Shown here piece by piece: positions 28,176 to 35,012 of a DNA stretch of 64,000 nucleotides. The first letter of the stretch is position 1; every line of letters begins with the position of its first letter. A model generated the notes under the pieces. The model was not told where the DNA came from. It ran no database searches and saw only the letters and a program-made list of their open reading frames with translations. Origin of the DNA: Burkholderiales bacterium JOSHI_001 (GTDB lineage Bacteria > Pseudomonadota > Gammaproteobacteria > Burkholderiales > Burkholderiaceae_C); assembly GCA_000244995.1 (NCBI GenBank), contig CM001438.1:2442090-2506089 (forward strand), given 5' to 3'. A program made the translations under genes and the position numbers.

Positions 28176-29675
28176 TCACCGTTCTGAGAGGGCGTAGGCC
28201 TTGGCGCGCAGAACGGGTTTCAGCAGGTAAGACAGCACGGTCTTTCGACCGGTCAGGATGTCCACTTCCGCGGTCATGCCGGGGATGATGGGCATCGATT
28301 CGTTCAGGTTCGACCGGGTGGTGCGCACCCGCACCAGGTAGAAGGCGTTGCCACGCTCGTCCACCACGGTGTCGGGGCTGATGTTTTCCACCACCGCCTC
28401 CATGCCGCCGTAGATGGAGAAGTCGTAGGCCGTGAGCTTGACCATGGCCTTTTGCTGCGGGTGGATGAAGGCGATGTCCTTGGGCACCACCTTGGCCTCC
28501 AGGATGAGGGCGTCGTCCAGGGGCACGATTTCCACGATGTCCTTGCCCGGCTGCACCACGCCGCCCACGGTGTTGGCCAGCAGGCGCTGGACGCGGCCGC
28601 GCACCGGGCTCTTCACCGAGGACTTGGTCACCTTGTCTTCCAGCGCCACCGCGCCCTCGTTCAGCGCGTTGAGCTTGCCCACGGCTTCGGCCATGTCGCG
28701 CCGGGCCTCGTTGCGGAAGCTGATCTCGGTTTCGGTGATCTTGCGCTGCGCCTCGCCGATGGACGCTTCCACCCGGGCGATCTGGGCCGTGGCCTGTTCC
28801 ATGTCGCCGCGCAGGCGGGATATGTCGCGCTCCAGGCGCAGGATGTCCACCTGCGACACCGCGCCGGTGGCCAGCAGCGGGCGGGTCTGGTTCAGTTCCT
28901 GCTGGGTGATGTCCAGGCCGCTCTTGGCGGCGGCCCGGCGGGCCCGCATCTCGGCCAGTTCCTCGTGGCGCTGGGCCAGCTGCTGGCGGTTGATGGACAG
29001 CATGGTGCCCAGCTCGGACTGGCGGCTGCTGTAAAGGCGCCGCTCTTCGTCGGCGATACGGCGTTCTTCGGCCGACTTGGCCGCGGGCATGGCGATGGGC
29101 GAGCCTTCGGCCAGGGCGCGCAGGCGGGCCAGCCGGGCCTTGAGGGCAAAGCCCTGGGCGGCGCTTTCGCGCACGCCGGACGTGGCCCGGGTTTCATCGA
29201 TGCGCAGCAGCAACTGGCCGGCTTCGACTTCCTGGCCTTCCTTCACCAGGATCTCGGCCACCACGCCGCCGTCCAGCGACTGCACCACCTGCAGTTGGCG
29301 CGAGGGGATCACCTTGCCGTCGCCCTTGGTGATTTCTTCCACATGGGCCAGGGCGGCCCAGGCCAGCAGCACCACGATCACCAGCACGCTGGCACGCACG
29401 ATCTTGCGCGCCCGGTGGGTGTGTTCGCGCACCAGCAGGTCTTCGGTGCCGATCTCGAAGCCGCCCTGGGGCGCGGCCCCCAGCAGCCGGTTGCTGATGG
29501 GGGCCAGCAGCTTGCGGATGCCTTCCAGCACCGACAGGCCACCGCGCACCGGCGCGGGCAGCACCCAACTGGAAGGCGGGGGCGGGGCGGCCGGCCGCGC
29601 CTGCGCGGCACCGGCGGCAACCGCAGCGGCAACGGCGGCGGCAGCGGCGGGGGGAAGGGTGGTCGGCTGGTTCAT
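28176..29675 (-). CDS. HlyD-family type I secretion periplasmic adaptor (LapC-like)
   Basis: 499 aa. The membrane-fusion subunit bridges the inner-membrane ABC exporter and an outer-membrane TolC-type channel. An Ala/Pro-rich cytosolic N-terminus of about 90 residues is followed by one membrane segment (VLVIVVLLAWAALAHV, about 98-115). Next come a split lipoyl/barrel domain (DGGVVAEILVKEGQEV at the start, VRGRVQRLLANTVGGVV on return) and a long alpha-helical coiled-coil hairpin between them. The C-terminus PVLRAKAYALSER is typical of the family. Its ATG overlaps the exporter stop codon by 4 bases, so the two are translationally coupled. The adhesin gene follows 215 bases later on the same strand, so it is the obvious substrate. 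The outer-membrane partner is not encoded here. Confidence 0.92.
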   Translation of the reverse strand: MNQPTTLPPAAAAAVAAAVAAGAAQARPAAPPPPSSWVLPAPVRGGLSVLEGIRKLLAPISNRLLGAAPQGGFEIGTEDLLVREHTHRARKIVRASVLVIVVLLAWAALAHVEEITKGDGKVIPSRQLQVVQSLDGGVVAEILVKEGQEVEAGQLLLRIDETRATSGVRESAAQGFALKARLARLRALAEGSPIAMPAAKSAEERRIADEERRLYSSRQSELGTMLSINRQQLAQRHEELAEMRARRAAAKSGLDITQQELNQTRPLLATGAVSQVDILRLERDISRLRGDMEQATAQIARVEASIGEAQRKITETEISFRNEARRDMAEAVGKLNALNEGAVALEDKVTKSSVKSPVRGRVQRLLANTVGGVVQPGKDIVEIVPLDDALILEAKVVPKDIAFIHPQQKAMVKLTAYDFSIYGGMEAVVENISPDTVVDERGNAFYLVRVRTTRSNLNESMPIIPGMTAEVDILTGRKTVLSYLLKPVLRAKAYALSER

Positions 29676-31906
29676 GACGCTTTGGCGATGCGCCCGCTTT
29701 GCAGCGCTTCCATGATGTTGTCGCGCGGGCCGTCGGCCACGATGCGGCCGCCGTCGATGACGATGACCCGGGTCACCATGCTCAGCAGCGAGGTGCGGTG
29801 CGTGACCAGCACCACCGTCTTGCCCTGGGCGAAGGTGGCGATGCGCTGGGTGATCTGCGCCTCGGTGGAAAAGTCCATCGCGCTGGTGGGTTCGTCCAGC
29901 AGCAGCAGCGGGGCGTTGTGCAGCAGCGCGCGCGCCAGGCCCACCGCCTGGCGCTGGCCGCCGGACAGGCCTTCGCCGCGTTCGCCCACCTGCATGTCGA
30001 AGCCGCGCGGGTGGCGGTTGACGAACTCCAGCAGGCCGGCGGTTTCGGCCGCGGCCACCACCGCCGAGTCGTCGGCGAAGGGCAGGCCCAAGGTGATGTT
30101 GTCGCGCAGGGTGCCGTAGAACAGCAGCACGTCCTGCGACACGTAGCCCACATTGCGGCGCAGGTCGGCCGGGTCGAGCTGGCGCACGTCGATGCCGTCG
30201 ATCAGCACTGCGCCTTCGGTGGGCTGGTAAAGGCCCATCATCAGGCGCTGCAGCGTGCTCTTGCCCGAACCCACGCGGCCGATCAGGGCCACGCGTTCGC
30301 CGGGGTTGATCTTGAAGCTCATGCCGTCCAGCGCCAGGTCCTCGCGCTGGGGGTACTTGAACTTCACGCCACGGAATTCGATCTGGCCGCGGATCTCGGG
30401 CCGCATCACGAAGGCGCCACCTTCTTCGGCGCTGGGGCGCTCGATCGGCTTTTCCATCAGCCGCTCCAGCGATTCCAGCGCGGTGCGGGCACCCTGGTAC
30501 TGCATCAGCAGGCCCACCACCTGGCTGGCCGGGGCCAGTGCACGGCTGGACAGCATGCTGACGGCGATCAAGGCGCCCAGGGTGAGCATGCGTTCAGAAA
30601 TCAGGTACACGCCGCCCACCACCAGCACCACCGACACCATCTGGATGATCCAGTTGGTGCCGTACATCGCGCCGGTGGACAACGCGCGCATGCGCAGGTT
30701 GGTCTGGGCCAGGAAGGCGTTGTTGCGCTCCCAGCGGGCCTGGATGGCACCTTCGGCGCCCTGGGTCTTGATGGTCTCGATGCCGGTCAGGCTTTCAATC
30801 AGCGTGGCATTGCGCTGGGCGGCGGCGCGGTAGGTGGTTTCGGAAAGCTCGTGCAGGCGGTGCTGCAGGATGTAGCCGGCCACCAGGATCACCAGCGCGG
30901 CCACCACCACGGGAATGGCCAGCCAGGGCGAGATCCAGAAGATAACGCCCATGAACAGCAGTGCAAACGGCAGGTCGATCAGCGTGGTGACGGTGGAACT
31001 GGCGATGAAGTCGCGCACCTGCTCGAAGCCGCGCAGGTTGCTGGCGAAGGACCCGACCGATTCGGGCCGGTTTTCCAGCTTCATGCCCAGCACCCGCTCC
31101 ATCAGGCGGGACGAAATCTGCAGGTCCACCCGGGCGCTGGCCTCGTCCACGAAGTGGCTGCGCAGCTTGCGCAGGAACAGGTCGGCCCCCAGCACCAGCG
31201 CAATGCCGATGGCCAGGGCCCACAGGGTTTCCACCGCGTGGTTGGGCACCACCCGGTCGTACACGTTCATGCTGAACATGGGGAAGGCCAGGGCGAACAG
31301 GTTCACCAGCGCGGCCGACCACAGCACGTCCTTGTAGACATAGCGCTGCGACAGCACCGCGCCCCAGAACCAGTGGCCGCTCGCGTGCGGGCGCACATGC
31401 GGCGTGCGGCCGTCAAAGCGGAAATGGGGCCGCACGAACAGGGCCACGCCTTCGTAGCGCTGGGCCAGTTCGGCCCGGCTGAGCGTGACCGCGCCCTGGC
31501 CGGTTTCGGGCAACAGCAGTTGTGCTTCGTCGCCCTTCCAGCCTTGCAGCACGCAGGCCGAACGGCCCTTCAGCAACAGGATGGCGGGCAGCGTGGCGCC
31601 GTCGATCGCGTCCAGCGCCTTGCGCTGCAGCTTGGTGGCCATGCCGGCGCGGGCGGCGGCGCGCTCGGCCAGGTCGGGGGTCAGCTGGCTGTCTCCCGGC
31701 AGGGGCAGGCCGGCGGTGAGCGATGCCCGCGTGGCGCTGCTGCCGTGCAAACGGCACACTTCCACCAAGCAGTCCAGCAAGGGGTCGGGCTGGATCAGGT
31801 CCTCGCGCAGGCGCCGCACCGCGGCCTTGGGCAGCACGCCGGTGACGACGCGGGGGCTGCCCTCGGGGGGCTTGGGCGTCAGGGTGGGGTTGGGGCTTGT
31901 GGTCAT
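29672..31906 (-). CDS. Type I secretion ABC exporter with degenerate C39-like domain (LapB-like)
   Basis: 744 aa. N-terminal C39-like domain at about 33-160, transmembrane domain about 175-430, nucleotide-binding domain from about 505. Walker A GRVGSGKS (about 542-549), signature LSGGQ, Walker B LLLLDEP and H-loop VTHR are all intact. In the C39-like domain, DPLLDCLVEV aligns with the DCG..CL pattern of bacteriocin-processing exporters, but the catalytic Cys position is Pro. The domain therefore cannot cleave leaders and probably recognises the substrate, as in HlyB and LapB. It powers export of C-terminally targeted RTX proteins, here the giant adhesin and probably the VWA protein. It starts 5 bases after the Nudix stop and overlaps the adaptor by 4 bases. 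Confidence 0.94.
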   Translation of the reverse strand: MTTSPNPTLTPKPPEGSPRVVTGVLPKAAVRRLREDLIQPDPLLDCLVEVCRLHGSSATRASLTAGLPLPGDSQLTPDLAERAAARAGMATKLQRKALDAIDGATLPAILLLKGRSACVLQGWKGDEAQLLLPETGQGAVTLSRAELAQRYEGVALFVRPHFRFDGRTPHVRPHASGHWFWGAVLSQRYVYKDVLWSAALVNLFALAFPMFSMNVYDRVVPNHAVETLWALAIGIALVLGADLFLRKLRSHFVDEASARVDLQISSRLMERVLGMKLENRPESVGSFASNLRGFEQVRDFIASSTVTTLIDLPFALLFMGVIFWISPWLAIPVVVAALVILVAGYILQHRLHELSETTYRAAAQRNATLIESLTGIETIKTQGAEGAIQARWERNNAFLAQTNLRMRALSTGAMYGTNWIIQMVSVVLVVGGVYLISERMLTLGALIAVSMLSSRALAPASQVVGLLMQYQGARTALESLERLMEKPIERPSAEEGGAFVMRPEIRGQIEFRGVKFKYPQREDLALDGMSFKINPGERVALIGRVGSGKSTLQRLMMGLYQPTEGAVLIDGIDVRQLDPADLRRNVGYVSQDVLLFYGTLRDNITLGLPFADDSAVVAAAETAGLLEFVNRHPRGFDMQVGERGEGLSGGQRQAVGLARALLHNAPLLLLDEPTSAMDFSTEAQITQRIATFAQGKTVVLVTHRTSLLSMVTRVIVIDGGRIVADGPRDNIMEALQSGRIAKAS

Positions 31907-31911
31907 GGGTC

Positions 31912-32457
31912 TCAGGCGATATCGGCGGTATGGATGCCGAATTGACCCCGGCGCCTGTCGTCAAAGTAACGCAGCAGGGTTTCGCGCACGGTTCGGAACG
32001 CAATTTCGTTCCACGGAATCTCGTCCTCGCGGAACAACTGGGCTTCCAGGGTTTCGCTGCCGGGCGCGAAGTCGATGTCCAGCAGCCGGGCGCGGTAGAA
32101 CAGGTGGATCTGGCCTGCCCGCACCACGTTCAGCACGGTGAACAGGCCTTGCAGTTCGATGCGCGCGCCGGCTTCTTCGGTGGTTTCGCGCTCGGCGCCC
32201 ACCGCGCTGGTTTCGCCCATTTCCATGAAGCCGGCCGGCAGGGTCCACAGCCCGTGGCGCGGCTCGATGGCGCGGCGGCACAGCAGCACCTGGTCGCCCC
32301 ACACCGGCACGGTGCCCACCACGTTGATCGGGTTGACGTAGTGGATGGTCTGACAGGCCGGGCACACCGCACGTTCGCGGTTGTCATCCGCCGGCACGAC
32401 GTAGGCGACGCGCTGGCCGCAGGCACGGCAATGCTGGATGAGACGGGGGTCCATCAT
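31912..32457 (-). CDS. Nudix hydrolase with N-terminal zinc ribbon
   Basis: 181 aa. A four-Cys zinc ribbon (C10, C13, C32, C35) precedes a complete Nudix box: G76, E82, then RE at 90-91, EE at 94-95 and G97. Such enzymes hydrolyse nucleoside diphosphates linked to another group; NADH or ADP-ribose are plausible substrates, but the sequence does not decide. The gene is the first of a tight set: its stop lies 5 bases before the type I exporter, so they are probably co-transcribed. A second ATG one codon inside could equally be the start. Only about 70 bases separate it from the divergent hydrolase gene, so both promoters lie in that gap. Confidence 0.9.
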   Translation of the reverse strand: MMDPRLIQHCRACGQRVAYVVPADDNRERAVCPACQTIHYVNPINVVGTVPVWGDQVLLCRRAIEPRHGLWTLPAGFMEMGETSAVGAERETTEEAGARIELQGLFTVLNVVRAGQIHLFYRARLLDIDFAPGSETLEAQLFREDEIPWNEIAFRTVRETLLRYFDDRRRGQFGIHTADIA

Positions 32458-32528
32458 GGGTGCGGCAGTGTAGCGTGGCGGTCCCTCGTGGCATGATCAA
32501 GAAACCGTCGCTTTCACCCCCTGAACCC

Positions 32529-33227
32529 ATGGTCCAACCGCTCGTATTTCACGCCCCGACCGTGCCTGTCGTTCCCGTCGTGGGCGGGGGTGGCTTTCCG
32601 GTGCACCGGGTCTACTGCGTGGGCCGCAACTACGTCGAGCACGCCAAGGAAATGGGCCACACTGGCCGCGAGCCGCCGTTCTTCTTCCTGAAGCCCGCCG
32701 ACACCGTGGTGGTGGTGCCCGATGGCGCCACCGGCCAGATCGACTACCCGCCGCTCACCCGCAATTTCCACCACGAAGTCGAACTGGTGGTGGCCCTGCA
32801 GTCGGGTGGGCGCGACATCCGGGCCGCTGACGCGCTGCAGCACATCTTCGGCTACGCCATCGGCCTGGACATGACCCGCCGCGACCTGCAGAACGACATG
32901 AAGAAGCAGGGCCGGCCCTGGTGCATCGGCAAGGCCTTCGAGCAGAGTTCGCCCATCGCACCCATCCACCGCCGCAGCGCCACCGGCGAATTGCTGCGAG
33001 GCAACATTTCGCTGTCTGTCAATGGCCAGCTTCGCCAGCAGGGCGACCTGGCCGATCTGATCTGGAGCGTGGCCGAAACCATCGAACACCTGTCGGCCGC
33101 CTGGACCCTGGCGCCGGGCGACCTGATCTACACCGGCACCCCGGCCGGGGTGGGCGCCGTGGTGCGAGGCGACCTGATGGAAGCGGCCATCGCCGGCCTG
33201 GGCACGCTGAAAGTGGCGGTGCGCTGA
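32529..33227 (+). CDS. Fumarylacetoacetate hydrolase family protein, probably fumarylpyruvate or fumarylacetoacetate hydrolase
   Basis: 232 aa from the ATG at 32529. Earlier in-frame starts (GTG 32460, ATG 32493) would give an atypical leader; family members begin shortly before FPVHRVYCVGRNYVEHAKEMG-like sequence, as here. The FAH fold is shown by the HHEVELVV metal-binding segment, GYAIGLDMTRRDLQ, the GKAFEQSSPI segment and the C-terminal DLIYTGTPAGVG. The short length without an N-terminal SH3-like domain fits the single-domain hydrolases of gentisate or homogentisate breakdown. These split the isomerised ring-fission product to fumarate plus pyruvate or acetoacetate. The isomerase gene follows 27 bases downstream, so the two perform consecutive steps. 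Which substrate is used cannot be told from sequence. Confidence 0.88.
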   Translation: MVQPLVFHAPTVPVVPVVGGGGFPVHRVYCVGRNYVEHAKEMGHTGREPPFFFLKPADTVVVVPDGATGQIDYPPLTRNFHHEVELVVALQSGGRDIRAADALQHIFGYAIGLDMTRRDLQNDMKKQGRPWCIGKAFEQSSPIAPIHRRSATGELLRGNISLSVNGQLRQQGDLADLIWSVAETIEHLSAAWTLAPGDLIYTGTPAGVGAVVRGDLMEAAIAGLGTLKVAVR

Positions 33228-33254
33228 CGACCCGCGGCACAACCAGGACCCACG

Positions 33255-33887
33255 ATGAAGCTCTACAACTACTTCCGCTCCTCGGCCTCGTACCGCGTGC
33301 GCATTGCGCTGGCGCTGAAGGGCCTGGCCTACGACTACATGCCGGTGCACCTGCCGAAGAACGAGCACCTGGGCGAAAGCTACGCGGCGGTGTCGGCCGC
33401 GCGCCTGGTGCCGCTGCTGGACGATCAGGGTGCGCACCTGACCCAAAGCCTGGCCATCATCGAGTACCTGGACGAGGTGCACCCGCATCCGCCGCTGATG
33501 CCCGAGGACGCCCGGGGCCGCGCCCGTGTGCGGGCCTTGGCGCTGGACATCGCCTGCGAGATCCACCCTTTGAACAACCTGCGTGTGCTGCGCTACCTGA
33601 CCGGCCCGCTGAAGCTGAGCGAAGAGGACAAGGACCGCTGGTACCGCCACTGGGTGGAAACCGGGCTGGAAGCGGTGGAGCGCCAGTTGTCGGCCATGCC
33701 CACGCGGTTTTGCCATGGCGAGACGCCCACCCTGGCCGACTGCGTCCTGGTGCCACAGATCTTCAATGCCCAACGCTTCAACTGCCGCACCGATCACGTG
33801 CCGCATGTGATGCGGGTGTTCAGCGCCTGCATGGCGCTGGATGCCTTCAGCCAGACCCAGCCCTCGGCCTGCCCGGATGCAAGCTGA
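33255..33887 (+). CDS. maiA: Maleylacetoacetate (or maleylpyruvate) isomerase, zeta-class GST
   Basis: 210 aa, the usual length. The N-terminal thioredoxin-like half carries the zeta-class signature SSASYRVRIAL (about 9-19), where Ser and the following Cys/Ala region bind glutathione. QSLAIIEYLDE marks the end of that domain, and the all-helical C-terminal half includes the GETPTLADCVLVPQ segment. It isomerises the cis ring-fission product to the trans form that the hydrolase just upstream then cleaves. Its last codons overlap the likely start of pgeF. Confidence 0.92.
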   Translation: MKLYNYFRSSASYRVRIALALKGLAYDYMPVHLPKNEHLGESYAAVSAARLVPLLDDQGAHLTQSLAIIEYLDEVHPHPPLMPEDARGRARVRALALDIACEIHPLNNLRVLRYLTGPLKLSEEDKDRWYRHWVETGLEAVERQLSAMPTRFCHGETPTLADCVLVPQIFNAQRFNCRTDHVPHVMRVFSACMALDAFSQTQPSACPDAS

Positions 33888-34662
33888 ATGGCCTGCCCCG
33901 GCCGGGCTGGTGCCCGAATGGGGCGCGCCCGCCACGGTGGGCGCCTGGATGAGCAGCCGACAGGGCGGTGTCAGCGCCGGGCCCTGGCAAGGCCTGAACC
34001 TGGGCACGGCGGTGGGCGACGACCCCGCCGCGGTGGCTGAAAACCGCCGGCGCTTCGCCGCCGCCACCGCCGCCGTGCCGGTGTTCCTGCACCAGGTGCA
34101 TGGCAACACGGTGGTGGAAGTGACCGCGGACGACGCCCAGCGCGCCCGGCCGCTGGATGCCGATGCGGCCGTGACCACCCAGCCCGGCGTGGCCTGCACG
34201 GTGCAGGTGGCCGACTGCCTGCCGGTGCTGCTGTCGGCCAGCAACGGCCGGGCCGTGGCCGCCGCCCACGCCGGTTGGCGCGGCCTGGCCGGCGGTGTGG
34301 TGGACGCCGCACTGGCGGCTGTTTGCCAGCGCGCCGGATGCGCGCCACACACCGTGTTCGCCTGGCTGGGTCCCTGCATCGGCCCGCAGGCCTTCGAGGT
34401 GGGCGCCGACGTGCTGGCCGGCTTCCAGGCCGCCGCGCTGGAAAGGGACCAGCCCCGTTTTGCCTGGCGACCGCGCCCGAATGGTGAGCCACGCTGGTTG
34501 GCCGATCTGCCCGGGTTGGCGCGCGACCGCCTTCAGGCCCTGGGTGTGGCCCGCGTCACCGGTGGCACCTGGTGCACCGTGGGCGATGCGTCAAGGTTTT
34601 TCTCGTTCCGGCGCGACGGCGTCACCGGCCGCATGGCCGCCGCCGTCTGGCTGCGCGCCTGA
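33877..34662 (+). CDS. pgeF: PgeF/YfiH family multicopper-like protein: purine nucleoside phosphorylase / peptidoglycan editing factor
   Basis: 261 aa from the ATG at 33877, which overlaps the maiA stop region by 11 bases; an in-frame ATG at 33841 would extend into maiA and adds no conserved sequence. The zinc ligands of the family are visible: the second His of HQVHG (residue 75), Cys114 in VADC and His131 in HAGWRG. Cys114 and His131 are 17 residues apart, as in E. coli YfiH. The family has been described as purine nucleoside phosphorylase/adenosine deaminase and as an editor that removes wrongly inserted L-Ser from peptidoglycan precursors. The last 72 bases overlap a convergent small gene. 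Confidence 0.93.
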   Translation: MQAEWPAPAGLVPEWGAPATVGAWMSSRQGGVSAGPWQGLNLGTAVGDDPAAVAENRRRFAAATAAVPVFLHQVHGNTVVEVTADDAQRARPLDADAAVTTQPGVACTVQVADCLPVLLSASNGRAVAAAHAGWRGLAGGVVDAALAAVCQRAGCAPHTVFAWLGPCIGPQAFEVGADVLAGFQAAALERDQPRFAWRPRPNGEPRWLADLPGLARDRLQALGVARVTGGTWCTVGDASRFFSFRRDGVTGRMAAAVWLRA

Positions 34663-34869
34663 CGCGGCGGCCTGCGCTTCGCGCTGGCGCAGCGCGCGCT
34701 TGCGCCCCGGCGTGCCCAGCACGTACAGCAGGATGGCCAGCGGCATCAGCCCATACAGCAGCAGGGTGAAGAAGGCGCCCAGCCAGGAGCCCTGGGACGA
34801 TGTGCCCTCGGCCAGGGCCATCAGCGCCACGACGAACATCCAGGCCAGGCCGATCAGGTGCAAATGCAT
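34591..34869 (-). CDS. Small predicted inner-membrane protein, 92 aa
   Basis: Two hydrophobic segments (about residues 4-20 and 32-52), then a basic, Ala/Gln-rich tail ending APEREKP. The pattern resembles a small conserved membrane protein found near pgeF and phaC in Burkholderiales, but I do not recognise a named function. The C-terminal 24 codons overlap the end of pgeF in antisense. The gene is divergent from phaC, with the two-palindrome region between them. The ribosome site is weak. Confidence 0.65.
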   Translation of the reverse strand: MHLHLIGLAWMFVVALMALAEGTSSQGSWLGAFFTLLLYGLMPLAILLYVLGTPGRKRALRQREAQAAASGAQPDGGGHAAGDAVAPEREKP

Positions 34870-34880
34870 GTAGATTTCTT

Positions 34881-34944
34881 TATGTGGTAAGCAATATCAC
34901 ATACTGGGAATTTGAGTCATGGTGAGGTAAGCTAACCTGCTTAC
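34881..34944 (+). promoter_or_regulatory. Two palindromes between the small membrane protein and phaC, candidate operators
   Basis: First palindrome: TATGTGGTA (34881-34889) and TATCACATA (34895-34903), 9-base arms with one mismatch and a 5-base centre. Second: GTAAGC (34927-34932) and GTAAGC inverted as GCTTAC (34939-34944), a perfect repeat with a 6-base centre. The half-site GTAAGC also occurs inside the first palindrome (34887-34892). The region is much more AT-rich than its surroundings. It lies 70-130 bases before the phaC ATG and just upstream of the divergent gene, so one regulator could act on both. No clear -35/-10 pair. Confidence 0.5.
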
Positions 34945-35012
34945 AACGTGATCCGCGTCACACAAGGTGGCCAGCCCGAACGAGGCCCGGCCCCACACCC
35001 CGGAGACAAGCG

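Noticed and set aside
32460-32528. Longer start (GTG 32460 or ATG 32493) for the FAH-family hydrolase
   Set aside because: The extra residues are not family-like, and the GTG would lie almost at the divergent Nudix start.
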